Source: Candidatus Hydrogenedentota bacterium | GTDB taxonomy: Bacteria; Hydrogenedentota; Hydrogenedentia; Hydrogenedentales; JAGMZX01 | Assembly: GCA_029556545.1 (NCBI GenBank) | Contig: JAKQEQ010000138.1 | Coordinates: forward strand, 62,001 to 126,000 | Length of the DNA: 64,000 nucleotides | Direction of reading: 5' to 3' | Shown: positions 1 to 8,739 of the stretch, one piece after another | How positions within the stretch are numbered: the first letter of the stretch is position 1 | Layout: each line of letters opens with the position of its first letter | Position numbers and translations under genes: made by a program | Notes under the pieces: model-generated | What the model was told of the DNA's origin: nothing | Database searches by the model: none | Seen by the model: only the letters and a program-made list of their open reading frames with translations

Positions 1-1085
1 ATGTAAGCTTCTTCGAGTTGTCTGTCCACGTATATCTCGACCGTGGCTTCGCCGATATAGGACACCAGCACGCGGATGGTGCTTCCGGCGACACGGGTCC
101 GGCGGCTTTCTTCGTCCGCGGCGGGAAGATAGGTTGCCTTCGTTTCGCGGTTGCCGTGGAGGTCGACCACGTCAATCTTCACTTCTTTTTGGTGGTAATC
201 GTAAAGCATCTGGTGCCGGACCTCGGCTTGATGTTGGTCGTTGGGCAGCGTCAGCCTTCCCGACGGCTTGACATCATAGGTGACGATGTCTCCGGGGCGG
301 ATCAAGGTGTTCGGCGCGGGAGACTGGTTGAGCACCACGTCCTCGCGCGCGTTCTGGATATCGAGTTCGTTCGGGACCAGATACACGCGGAAGGAGGCGA
401 GTATATTGCGGATATCCAGGATCGACTTGTCCTGGATGTCAGGCATATAGGCTCCCTCCTGCTGCGAGCCGGCGCTCAAGAGCAGGTTGATGCTGCTTTG
501 ACGCGGCACATTCGCGCCCTGGGGCGGGTCCTGGGCCAGGACGGTGTCGCGGGGGCTGCCATCGGCGATGCGCGCGACCGCGCCGATGCGGAACCGGGCC
601 TTCTTGATCTCCCGCTCGGCCTCCTCGCGCGTTTTTCGCACGACATCCGGCGCAATTTCGGCGTCCGCGCCGAGACTCACGGTCGGCACGACCTTGCGCC
701 CGGTTCGGACCACCTTGCCGGCCTCGGGTCGCTGCGCGATGATATGGTACTTGGGCACGACGTCATGGGGCGTCTGGAGTTGTTTGCCCATTTCGAGGCC
801 GACCTCGGCGAGCATGGCCGAGGCCTCCGTGATCGGGAGGTCCACAATGCTCGGCACGGTGACGTACTCGCCGCCGGCGAGCGCCTCCATGAAGACGAAA
901 TAACCGGTCCCGGCCATAACCAGCAGGAACACGAGCAAGGCCGCGCTCCAGCGGATACACCAGCCGACAAAGCCCAGAATGAAGAAGACGACGTTCAGGA
1001 CCGTTTCCGAAAACGCATCAAGAAGAAACCGTCCAGGGCCGCGTCTTGCGGCAAGGTCCGATATTGTCCTGTTGTCACGCGCCAC
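1..1085 (-). CDS. PASTA-domain membrane protein (3' part beyond window edge)
   Basis: The reading frame directly downstream of rsmB runs off the left edge without a stop. It begins with a short cytoplasmic stretch, then a long hydrophobic segment (VVFFILGFVGWCIRWSAALL and onward), then extracytoplasmic repeats with PASTA character: one starts at GEYVTVPSIVDLPITEA, and the next contain the D(T)VLAQDPPQGANV and VVLNQSPAPNTLIRPGD patterns. PASTA modules bind muropeptides or beta-lactams in Ser/Thr kinases and PBPs, but no kinase or transpeptidase domain is visible here, so a cell-wall sensing or scaffolding role is only inferred. The frame has no ATG before the membrane segment. A GTG at 1085 (VARDNRTISDLAARRG) is the only ordinary start that keeps the whole segment, and it overlaps rsmB by about 90 nt. 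Start uncertain; last gene of the ybaB-fmt-rsmB chain. Confidence 0.75.
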   Translation of the reverse strand, partial: MARDNRTISDLAARRGPGRFLLDAFSETVLNVVFFILGFVGWCIRWSAALLVFLLVMAGTGYFVFMEALAGGEYVTVPSIVDLPITEASAMLAEVGLEMGKQLQTPHDVVPKYHIIAQRPEAGKVVRTGRKVVPTVSLGADAEIAPDVVRKTREEAEREIKKARFRIGAVARIADGSPRDTVLAQDPPQGANVPRQSSINLLLSAGSQQEGAYMPDIQDKSILDIRNILASFRVYLVPNELDIQNAREDVVLNQSPAPNTLIRPGDIVTYDVKPSGRLTLPNDQHQAEVRHQMLYDYHQKEVKIDVVDLHGNRETKATYLPAADEESRRTRVAGSTIRVLVSYIGEATVEIYVDRQLEEAY

Positions 1086-2329
1086 GGTTCCAACCACGCT
1101 GGGCCGTCCTCGGCCGCGACCGCGCCTTCCGCAAGCACGGCCTTCGCCACGTCCCACGTTTCTTCAGGGGTGATGGTGCACACGGTGTACACGACGAGGC
1201 CCCCATTCTTACAGAGCGCCGCCGCCGTTCGCAACAAGTCCCGCTGCGTCCGCGCCAGTCTGTGTATGGTCTCCGGCGTCACGCGCCATTTCAGATCAGG
1301 ATGCCGCCGCAGCGTGCCGAGGCCCGAGCAGGGCGCGTCCACGAGCACGCGGTCGAAAGGACCGCGGAGCGGGGACCGCCGCCCGTCGCCGCATATGGGC
1401 GCGATGCCCGGCAGTTCGAGCCGCTCGGCGTTTTCGAGAACGGCCTGGAGCCTGCCCGGCGACTCATCCATCGCGACGATGCGCGCCGTCGGCCCGGCCA
1501 ACTGTGCGAGATGGGTCGTTTTCCCGCCCGGCGCAGCACACATATCTAATATCCGTTCCCCCGGCTGAGGTTCCACGAGATGAGCCGCCAACATGGATGC
1601 GGGGTCCTGGGGCATGAAATAGCCGCGCAGAAACCACTTCGAGCGGAGCAGCGCGCCGATTTCGGGGAGGGTCAGTTCCTCGGGTACGGGCGTGCCGTGG
1701 GTCACCTGAAACCCGGCCTTGAGCAGGTAGCGCGCCACTTGGTCACGGGTGGCTTTCGCCGTATTGACGCGAATTGTCGCCGGCGCGGGCGTATTCAGGG
1801 CGACGCAGAGGCGCTCCGCGTCCGCCGCGCCGTATTCCGCAATCCAGCGCTCGACGAGCCACGGGGGCATCGAGTGCCGCAGGCTCAGATGGTCCGCGGG
1901 CCGGGCGTCGCGCGCGGGCAAATCCAGCGCATCGAACGCCTGCGGCGCGCGGCGGAGCACGGCGTTTACAAGCCGCGCCGTACCGGCGTGGCCTCGCTTC
2001 TTCGCGAGTTCGACGGCGGTATGCACCATGGCGGGAAAGGTAACCTGCGAGCAGAACAAGGCTTGAAACACGCCCATGCAGAGAATCGCGCGGATGGGCA
2101 TGGGAAGTTCCTCGAACGGCTGGCGCAACAATGGCCGCAGCACGTGTTCGCACAGGAGCTTGTGGCGCACTGTGCCGTAGACGAGTTGGGTAAGGAAGCG
2201 GCGCCCGCGATCGCCGAGGTCGGTCTTGCGCCGCAGCGTTATGTCGAGCGCGTCGTCCAGGTGCATGCCGCGATCGAAGACGCGCAGCAACACGTCGATG
2301 GCGGCGTTGCGCACGGGATCGAGGGGCAT
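995..2329 (-). CDS. rsmB: 16S rRNA (cytosine(967)-C(5))-methyltransferase RsmB
   Basis: A 444-residue SAM-dependent m5C methyltransferase acting on 16S rRNA. The N-terminal 150 residues resemble the NusB-like RNA-binding domain (AAIDVLLRVF, FLTQLVYGTVRH). The catalytic half has the SAM motif MCAAPGGKT (263-271), motif IV DAPCSGLG with Cys334, and motif VI YTVCT with Cys384, the two cysteines used for catalysis and product release in this family. A longer frame extends upstream, but MPLDPVRN at 2329 is the likely start: its ATG shares one base with the TGA of fmt, indicating translational coupling. fmt-rsmB is a common bacterial pair. Length is normal for the family. Confidence 0.95.
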   Translation of the reverse strand: MPLDPVRNAAIDVLLRVFDRGMHLDDALDITLRRKTDLGDRGRRFLTQLVYGTVRHKLLCEHVLRPLLRQPFEELPMPIRAILCMGVFQALFCSQVTFPAMVHTAVELAKKRGHAGTARLVNAVLRRAPQAFDALDLPARDARPADHLSLRHSMPPWLVERWIAEYGAADAERLCVALNTPAPATIRVNTAKATRDQVARYLLKAGFQVTHGTPVPEELTLPEIGALLRSKWFLRGYFMPQDPASMLAAHLVEPQPGERILDMCAAPGGKTTHLAQLAGPTARIVAMDESPGRLQAVLENAERLELPGIAPICGDGRRSPLRGPFDRVLVDAPCSGLGTLRRHPDLKWRVTPETIHRLARTQRDLLRTAAALCKNGGLVVYTVCTITPEETWDVAKAVLAEGAVAAEDGPAWLEPWRVTTGQYRTLPQDAALDGFFLMRFRKRS

Positions 2330-3264
2330 CAGGCGAGGTCCTCGAAACGGTCGCCCGCGTCGATGCGGTGGCCGCGTAGAAACTCGTCCATGCGCATGGC
2401 GCGCTTGCCGGGAGCCTGGAATTCGAGGATGGCAAGCCGCAGGTCGGCCGTCGCGACGTGCACCGTGTCCCGGGTGGCCTCGACGACGACGCCCGGGTCC
2501 GCGCCCGCCGGGGTCTCGACGATGGCCGCGCGCAGCACCTTGCAGACTTGACCGCGAAAGCCGCACTGCACCGTCGGCCAGGGCAGGCTGCCCCGCACGA
2601 GGTTGTGAATCTCCCGCGCGGGCCGGTTCCAGCGTATGTAGCCGTCGCTTCTTTCGAGCAGCTTCGAGTACGTGGCCCGGGCCGCGTCCTGCGGCGTGAA
2701 CCGGGCTTCGCCCCGGGCGACGAGATCGAGCGCCCGCGTCATCAAGTGCGCGCCGAGGACCGCCAGGCGATCGGCAAGCTCCAGGGCGGTTTCGTCCGGG
2801 CCGATGGGCGTGGCCTCTTGCAGCAGCACGTCGCCCGCGTCCATCTCCATCGTGATCCGCATGATGCTCGCGCCGGTCTCCGCGTCGCCGTGGATGACGG
2901 CGGAACGAATGGGGGACGATCCCCGCCAGCGCGGCAGCAGACTCGGGTGCATGTTGAGCCAGCCGTGGGGCGGCAGGTCCAGGATGGGCTGTTTGAGGAA
3001 GCGGCCATAGGCGGCGACGACGCCGACCTCGGGCGCCAGTTCGCGGAGCCACGCCTCAAACGCGCCATCGTTCAGCTTCTCGGGTTGGTGCACGGGGAGA
3101 CCGTGCGCGAGCGCCCACGTCTTGACCGGCGGCGGCACAGGCGTGCCCTTCCGGCCTTGGGGCTTATCAGGCGGGCACACGACGGCGGCGACCTCGTGTC
3201 GTTCCGCGACGGCGGCCAAGGTCGGGACCGCCAGTTCGGGGGTGCCGCAGAATACGGTGCGCAC
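2329..3264 (-). CDS. fmt: Methionyl-tRNA formyltransferase
   Basis: A 311-residue enzyme that formylates initiator Met-tRNA using 10-formyl-tetrahydrofolate in the cytoplasm. The N-terminal formyltransferase fold shows MRTVFCGTPELAVPTL at the start and the catalytic region with Asn104, His106 and the signature SLLPRWRGSSPI (108-119), followed by MDAGDVL around residues 141-147. The C-terminal OB-like domain follows from about residue 205. Translation starts at a GTG whose first base is the last base of the preceding ybaB-like stop codon, and it ends on the first base of rsmB, so all three genes are coupled. Full length, no anomalies seen. Confidence 0.95.
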   Translation of the reverse strand: MRTVFCGTPELAVPTLAAVAERHEVAAVVCPPDKPQGRKGTPVPPPVKTWALAHGLPVHQPEKLNDGAFEAWLRELAPEVGVVAAYGRFLKQPILDLPPHGWLNMHPSLLPRWRGSSPIRSAVIHGDAETGASIMRITMEMDAGDVLLQEATPIGPDETALELADRLAVLGAHLMTRALDLVARGEARFTPQDAARATYSKLLERSDGYIRWNRPAREIHNLVRGSLPWPTVQCGFRGQVCKVLRAAIVETPAGADPGVVVEATRDTVHVATADLRLAILEFQAPGKRAMRMDEFLRGHRIDAGDRFEDLA

Positions 3265-3596
3265 TATTCCATCCCCGGTATTTCGATGCCGCCCGTAAGC
3301 TCCTTCATCTTCTCCTTCACCAGCGTTTGTATTCGATGTATCGCCTCATTCACGGCGGCGCGCAGGAGCGTTTCGAGCACCTCCGGTTCTTCTCTGTTGA
3401 TAATCTCGGGGTCAATCTTCAACTCGAGGATTTCGTAGCGGCCCGAAATGACAATGCGGACCATGCCGCCGCCCGCCGTCGCTTCGACCCGCTCGTCCGC
3501 GAGGCGCTCCTTCAACTCCTCCATCCGTTCCTTGACCTGCATCGCCTGCTTGAGCAGACCGCCGAGATTGCCGATGTTGCCGAGTCCCTTGAACAC
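3264..3596 (-). CDS. YbaB/EbfC family nucleoid-associated protein
   Basis: A 110-residue protein of the YbaB/EbfC family, small dimeric DNA-binding proteins of the nucleoid. Visible features are the start MFKGLGNIGNLGGLLKQA, a charged amphipathic helix (KERMEELKERLADERVEA), the TAGGGMVRIVISGRYEILELKID core and the EVLETLLRAAVNEAI helix. The GTG start at 3596 is preceded by AAGGAG with about 7 nt spacing. In most bacteria this gene sits beside dnaX and recR; here it heads a chain with fmt and rsmB, which is less usual. Function in this organism is inferred from the family. Confidence 0.9.
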   Translation of the reverse strand: MFKGLGNIGNLGGLLKQAMQVKERMEELKERLADERVEATAGGGMVRIVISGRYEILELKIDPEIINREEPEVLETLLRAAVNEAIHRIQTLVKEKMKELTGGIEIPGME

Positions 3597-3970
3597 TATT
3601 CGCTCCTTGGCCGCTTGCCGATCCGAGTGCGTTTACGTCAGTATAGTATACGTTTCGCTTCGGCGCGCCCGCAATGGACGGCGGCGTGGTCCGGTCGTGA
3701 CATCGGACGGATCGGACCGATGGGACGGATCGGACCGATCGGACGCTCGCCGCCGCCTGGAAACCGCTGTGGGCACAGTGCGAGACCACCGTTCCGCCCT
3801 GAAAGAGCGGATACATGACAGCCCAGGGCAACGCGCTGGGGCGCCGGACAGAAAGGAATGGAAAGCCCCGCAAGGGCGTAATAAGGCCGCGGGACTTTCC
3901 GCGAGGAAACAAGAGTAATGGCGATAAACGATGAGAACACGCGCGAGACGCCGCGAGGGCGGGTGCGAGG
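3597..3970. repeat. Divergent intergenic region with GGAC-CGAT repeat
   Basis: This 374-base gap separates the minus-strand ybaB-like gene from plus-strand hemN. At about 3701-3745 it holds an imperfect tandem array built from GGACGGATC and GGACCGATC units, so the stretch is rich in overlapping palindromes. No protein gene is credible. A TATACT hexamer near 3640-3650 on the minus strand could be a -10 element for the ybaB-like gene, but no good -35 accompanies it. Confidence 0.5.
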
Positions 3971-5356
3971 ATGAGTACCAACGAGATTGTGGTCACGCGC
4001 GATTTGCTGCTCAGATATGACCGGCCCGGCCCGCGCTACACGAGCTATCCCACCGCGCCGGAGTGGACGGAAGCGTTTGGCGACGCCGACTACCGCGAGG
4101 CGCTCGCGCGCGCCGCGGTAAATGCCGCCGAGCCGCTGTCGCTCTATTTCCACCTGCCGTTTTGCCACGAACGCTGCCTCTTCTGCGGCTGTAACGTGGT
4201 CATCTCGAAGCGCCAGGACGTGGCGGAGAACTACCTCGAGTATCTCTATCGCGAGATCGGCATGGGCGCGGCGGCGCTGGGCGAGCGCCGGACCGTGCGG
4301 CAGGTGCATTGGGGGGGCGGCACGCCGACCTTTCTCACCGTGCCGCAGATCGAGACGTTGTTCAACACAATCGCGGCCCATTTCGAGATCGCGCCGGGCG
4401 CCGAGATCGCGCTCGAGGTGGATCCGTGCGTCACGACGCGCGAGCAACTCGAGGCCTTGCGCGCCCTCGGGTTCAACCGCATCAGCATGGGCGCGCAGGA
4501 TTTCGATCCCCATGTGCAGCAGATTGTGAACCGCAACCAGACCGAGGCCGAGACGCGCCGACTCGTGGCCTGGTGCCGTGAACTGGGCTTCGGCGGCGTC
4601 AACATCGATCTCATCTACGGCCTGCCCGAGCAACGGCCCGACACGTGGGAAAAGACCATCGAGACGACCATCGACCTCCGCCCGGACCGCCTCGCCGTGT
4701 ACAGCTACGCGCACATCCCGGACAAGATCAAGCACCAGCGGCGGCTCGAAGCGTATCGCAGGCCCGAGGGACCCGAGAAGTACGAACTCTTCGCCAACGC
4801 GCGGCGCATGTTCCTCGAAGCGGGCTACCGCGCCATCGGCATGGACCACTTCGCGCTGCCGGAGGACGAGTTGTCCGTCGCGATGGACGCGCGGCGGCTC
4901 CACCGGAACTTCATGGGCTACACCGTCGTGCCCGGCTGCGATCAGATCGGCTTCGGCGTGTCCGCCATCAGCGAGGTCGGCGGCGCCTACGCCCAGGACG
5001 AGAAACGGCCCGTCATGTACTACAAGGCCCTCGACGAGGGCCGGTTCCCGACGCTGGTCGGCATTCGCCTCACCCCGGACGACGAAGTCCGCCGTTGGCT
5101 TATTCGCCAGTTGATGTGCAATTTCCATCTCGACCTCGCGCAACTCGAACGGCGCTACGGCCTCATCTACGACGACTATTTCGCCGATGAGGAACAGCGC
5201 CTGCGCGAGTACTACGACGAAGGCTTCCTCACCCGCGAAGGCGACGCCCTTCGCGTGCTCCCCCTCGGCCAGGTATTCATCCGCAACGTCTGCATGGTCT
5301 TCGATGCCTTCCTCCGCAAGGACGGCGCGCACCGGCAATTCTCGCGGACCGTGTAG
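3971..5356 (+). CDS. hemN: Oxygen-independent coproporphyrinogen III oxidase HemN
   Basis: A 461-residue radical SAM enzyme that oxidatively decarboxylates coproporphyrinogen III to protoporphyrinogen IX in anaerobic heme synthesis. The cluster motif is Cys65-x3-Cys69-x2-Cys72-x-Cys74 (CHERCLFCGC), the arrangement of true HemN, preceded by RYTSYPTAP and LYFHLPFC. WGGGTPTFL, NIDLIYGLPEQ and the substrate-region YAHIPDKIKHQR follow, with the HemN C-terminal domain after about residue 350 (FNFH-like NFHLDLAQLERRYG). These features favour HemN over the heme chaperone HemW, which is shorter. No other heme gene is adjacent. The start at 3971 is the earliest in frame. Confidence 0.93.
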   Translation: MSTNEIVVTRDLLLRYDRPGPRYTSYPTAPEWTEAFGDADYREALARAAVNAAEPLSLYFHLPFCHERCLFCGCNVVISKRQDVAENYLEYLYREIGMGAAALGERRTVRQVHWGGGTPTFLTVPQIETLFNTIAAHFEIAPGAEIALEVDPCVTTREQLEALRALGFNRISMGAQDFDPHVQQIVNRNQTEAETRRLVAWCRELGFGGVNIDLIYGLPEQRPDTWEKTIETTIDLRPDRLAVYSYAHIPDKIKHQRRLEAYRRPEGPEKYELFANARRMFLEAGYRAIGMDHFALPEDELSVAMDARRLHRNFMGYTVVPGCDQIGFGVSAISEVGGAYAQDEKRPVMYYKALDEGRFPTLVGIRLTPDDEVRRWLIRQLMCNFHLDLAQLERRYGLIYDDYFADEEQRLREYYDEGFLTREGDALRVLPLGQVFIRNVCMVFDAFLRKDGAHRQFSRTV

Positions 5357-5462
5357 CACGGGCGTGCAATGCATAATGCCCTTCTCGTTTGTGATGACGG
5401 AGAATCTGTAATGAAGAAGCGCGGCCTGTTGTCCGACGCGGGTCCCCGCGCCGCCGCCCGCC

Positions 5463-5666
5463 ATGGACGCCAAGAGGGTGACGCAGGTCCGTAAACGGTT
5501 GAAGATGTCGCAGGGTCTGTTTGCGGCGGCGTTAAACGTGTCCACGAAGACGGTTCAGGGTTGAGAGCAGGGGCTACGTACGCCGAGCAGCGCCAGTCTG
5601 CGGCTCTTGCAGATTGTGGAACGACACCCGGAAGCGGTTTGGGCCGTGGTCGGACCGAAGTCATAG
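5463..5666 (+). pseudogene. Broken XRE/HigA-like antitoxin (in-frame TGA)
   Basis: The frame from ATG 5463 reads VTQVRKRLKMSQGLFAAAL then NVSTKTVQG, a stop, EQGLRTPSSASLRLLQIVER and HPEAVW before a final TAG at 5664-5666. This is the helix-turn-helix pattern of NadS/HigA2-type antitoxins (SQ-x-FA-x-LGVS-x-T-x-x-WEQG). The codon for the near-invariant Trp of WEQG is TGA at 5562-5564, one transition from TGG. Upstream sequence does not supply the usual N-terminal part, and no RelE/HigB toxin partner is visible between hemN and this remnant or in the 190 bases that follow to 5857. I read it as a decaying toxin-antitoxin relic. Confidence 0.7.
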
Positions 5667-5857
5667 GGTCGACCTCGCTTTGAGCGGCATCCAAGCCGAG
5701 CTAATCGGGCGTGCCCGAAAAAGCGCTGTGTTTTTTCGGAACGTGCGCTGCCTGACTTGATCGGGCGCGCGGCGCTTGCTGTGGACAAGTTCCTGGGCCT
5801 GCTGTAACCCATCCTGGCGGGGCGATGGTCCGGCCTGCACGGCGTCGGCGTGCCCGG

Positions 5858-8689
5858 TTACACCCGCACCTCCAGCGTCACGATTTTGAAGGGCTCCGCC
5901 TCGACCGGCACGGTGTTTCCGCGCTTGGTCTCGATTACGGCCTCGCGCTGCTCGTTGAGGTTCGTGCGCCAGGCCTGTTTCACAGGGACCGCGAAAACGA
6001 CGCGCCCTTTCTGCCGCTCCGCGGTCGGATTGTAAACACGGACAATGAACGTGTTGCGGTCTTCCGCTTTCTTGAGGGCCGAGAAGCGCAGTGCTGGATT
6101 GTCGATGGCGAAGAGTGCGGCCTGTTTCGCGGGGAGGCGGCCCTTGTTGGCGCGGGTCTGCACGAGGCGCAGCGGCGCGTTGAGCCGCTCGGCGGCCAAG
6201 GGCGTGTTCGCAGCGCGCCAGTCGCCCGCGTGCGGATAGAGCGCGTATCGGATTTCGTGACGGCCGAGGCACTGGCCGCCCTTCTGGGACGGGAAGGAGG
6301 AGCCGACGCGCGTCTCGGTGCAGAGCCAGTTGCGCACGGAACGCAGCAATGACAGCGCGACGGTGCGCTCGTCGTTATCGAGCACCTCATATTCCATCAG
6401 CGAATCGTTCAGGAACGCGAGACCGATCTTTCCGTCGCTTACGTCGATAAAGTTGTTGTGCGGCAACGTGCCCATGTCGGGCCAGACGCTGTCCGCGGTC
6501 GGTCCCTCCGGGCGGATGGGCCTACGGTCCACGATGAAGTGCCCGCCCGCGTCGGCGTGCGTCGCACCCTGAATGCCGGTGGGAAACAGAGCGCGCAGAT
6601 AGTGGTCCTCGTGCCGGTTCTCGAAAGCGACGTTGACTTCGACGCGGTCCTCGCCCGCGCGGAGCGTGACGGTGGTGCGGATGGTGAGTCCTGCGGCGTC
6701 GTTGCCGCGCCGATCGCGTTCCTTGTTGCCCTTGCGCGGCAGATCGAGGGTAATCTCGCTCACGAGCGTGGCCTGCATAGGCCCCGCTTCCTCGCTCCAG
6801 ATGCGGGCCGCGCAGCCGCGTGAAGTGTGCGCCTGATCGAACATCGGGCGACGATTGATCCAGTAGTCGCCGTGTTCGCCGCGGTCTTGGTAGTAGTTCA
6901 GGCCGCGAAACACGACGCCAAGATGTTTCGCTTCGAGATCAAACGTGCCGTTGGGATTCATCTCCACGCGGAGGAAAGCGTTCTCGATGACGTGCGGCGA
7001 TCGCAGCAGCGAGTCCGTGCGGGCCATCGAGTCGGACCATGGCGCGCCGCCGGCGCCGTCCGAGCGCACGCCCACGCGAAACACCTTGTAGCCGCACGGC
7101 GGAACCTCGCCGGTGTCGAAAAACACGCGATGGCGAAAACACTCGAACGGGAACGCGCGCGTGTGTACCTCGCCCACGCAGTACCGCTCCCGCGAGAAGC
7201 CCATCCATTGCGTGCCGAGCGGCGCGCCGTCGGCGTCGTAGACCTGGAGCGCCTCGGGCATGAACGGCCAATTCGTGCCGATGGCGTCCGCTGGCATGTT
7301 GATATAGGCTTCGACGACCTCGCGGCGGGCATAGGGCAGTGGGTTAAACGCCACGAGCAGCACGTCGTCGTCGCGGAACGCGCGCGTGTCGATGCGGCGC
7401 ACGAGTTCCTGCATGGCCCGGTTCCCGAGCGCCTGCGCGAGGTCCGTCACCTGATTGAGCCGATCGGTCACGTCCTGCGCCGTCTTGTCCTGCGTGACGC
7501 CGTTGATCGAGTCGTGCGGTTGCGCCGCGAGCAGGAATTCCCACGCCTTCCGCATCAGCGCCTCCTGGTACGGCGCGCCGGCCATGGCCGCCACGGCGCT
7601 GAGCGGCTCGGCGAAGCGCAGCAGGAGATTCTGGGCGCGCTTGTTCAGGCGCTTGACGTAGAGGCGCGTCGTGAGGGCGTTGCCCGTCACGGCCATCGCG
7701 GGCCCGTCGCGCAGTTCGCCCTCGACCACGACCAACGCACCACGATCGAGCTTGCGCCGCATCAGGCGGACGTACTCCGGCATGGTCGTGTGCACCCATT
7801 GGCGGTCGGGGTCCGGGTCCACCGCGTTCAGCCGGTCCACCATTTCCGGGAACATGGGCTGGCTGGCGGTGTAGTCGCAGCCGTTCATCATGAGCCGGTC
7901 GTCCGCGAGCACGCTTTCGTGCATCGTGTTCCAGGCCGCTTCAATCATCTCCGGCGTGACGGACTCGGGGAACCAGCGGGCTGGCGCGTCGATGCGCGCG
8001 TGGTCCTGTTCCATCTGCTCGGGGTCGGCGCGGTGGAAGGCGACGCCGCCCTCCGCCCAGCGATAGACCCAGCCTGGGCCTTCGTGGTCCACGCCGAAGA
8101 GCGCCGACAAGTGCACCTTGAAATAGAAGTTCTGGCGGCCCAATTCGCCGAAGCGCGTGGACAGCAGTTCGGAGCCGTCCGGACCGCGCCAGAGAAACTC
8201 GCATTGGGGCGCGCGATGCCTGCCGACCCGCTTGCCGATCATGGCGACGTCCATGCCGAAGCCCGCGTAGAGTTGCGGCAGCTGCGCGGTCTGGCCCCAG
8301 CCGAACGAGGTGTACCCCACGTTGAAGACCTTGCCCAGTTCCCGGGCGCGGCGGTGGCCCCAGAGCAGGTTACGGACCATGCACTCGCCGTCTACGGGGT
8401 ACTCGTCAGGCAGGTACAACCACGGCCCGACCTGGAGTTTGTCCGTCCGCACGAGCGCCTTGACCCGTTCCGTCATCTCGGGACGCACTTCGAGGTAATC
8501 GAGCACGGGCGCGACCTGGCCGTCCATGAGGAATCCGGGATACTTGCCCGATTCGAGGACCTCGATGAGTTCGTCCATGAAATCGAGCAGCATGAGGCGC
8601 GTTTCCCAGATGGGGAAGCGCCATTCCCGGTCCCAGTGCGTGTGCGAAACTATATGCGCCGTGCGTCGCTTTCCGGCGGACTTCTTCAT
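5858..8689 (-). CDS. GH38-family alpha-mannosidase-like glycosidase
   Basis: A 943-residue protein with the glycoside hydrolase 38 layout: N-terminal metal-site motif HTHWDREW (16-23), the (alpha/beta)7 catalytic domain, the HDSING motif around His392-Asp393, and a long beta-sandwich C-terminal half (TLVSEITLDLPRKGN, GLTIRTTVTLRAGEDRVEV). Canonical members carry the nucleophile in a D-x-FGH segment; here the aligned stretch reads GYTSFGWGQTAQLPQ (125-139) with Thr/Ser instead of Asp, so activity or mechanism may differ. No signal peptide is seen, suggesting a cytoplasmic enzyme acting on imported mannosides or related glycans. It is divergent from the next gene, with a very short shared upstream region. 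Confidence 0.85.
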   Translation of the reverse strand: MKKSAGKRRTAHIVSHTHWDREWRFPIWETRLMLLDFMDELIEVLESGKYPGFLMDGQVAPVLDYLEVRPEMTERVKALVRTDKLQVGPWLYLPDEYPVDGECMVRNLLWGHRRARELGKVFNVGYTSFGWGQTAQLPQLYAGFGMDVAMIGKRVGRHRAPQCEFLWRGPDGSELLSTRFGELGRQNFYFKVHLSALFGVDHEGPGWVYRWAEGGVAFHRADPEQMEQDHARIDAPARWFPESVTPEMIEAAWNTMHESVLADDRLMMNGCDYTASQPMFPEMVDRLNAVDPDPDRQWVHTTMPEYVRLMRRKLDRGALVVVEGELRDGPAMAVTGNALTTRLYVKRLNKRAQNLLLRFAEPLSAVAAMAGAPYQEALMRKAWEFLLAAQPHDSINGVTQDKTAQDVTDRLNQVTDLAQALGNRAMQELVRRIDTRAFRDDDVLLVAFNPLPYARREVVEAYINMPADAIGTNWPFMPEALQVYDADGAPLGTQWMGFSRERYCVGEVHTRAFPFECFRHRVFFDTGEVPPCGYKVFRVGVRSDGAGGAPWSDSMARTDSLLRSPHVIENAFLRVEMNPNGTFDLEAKHLGVVFRGLNYYQDRGEHGDYWINRRPMFDQAHTSRGCAARIWSEEAGPMQATLVSEITLDLPRKGNKERDRRGNDAAGLTIRTTVTLRAGEDRVEVNVAFENRHEDHYLRALFPTGIQGATHADAGGHFIVDRRPIRPEGPTADSVWPDMGTLPHNNFIDVSDGKIGLAFLNDSLMEYEVLDNDERTVALSLLRSVRNWLCTETRVGSSFPSQKGGQCLGRHEIRYALYPHAGDWRAANTPLAAERLNAPLRLVQTRANKGRLPAKQAALFAIDNPALRFSALKKAEDRNTFIVRVYNPTAERQKGRVVFAVPVKQAWRTNLNEQREAVIETKRGNTVPVEAEPFKIVTLEVRV

Positions 8690-8739
8690 GACAGATCACC
8701 CCGATGTTACGGCACCCTCGTCGATGCGAACGTGATTCT

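Noticed and set aside
18-2551. Long open frames on the plus strand opposite rsmB, fmt and the PASTA gene
   Set aside because: They mirror genuine minus-strand genes; high GC keeps antisense frames open and the translations show no domain pattern.
5562-5564. TGA recoding to Trp or Sec
   Set aside because: TGA clearly ends rsmB, fmt, folP-coupled and other genes here, and no SECIS-like context is evident; a broken gene is simpler.
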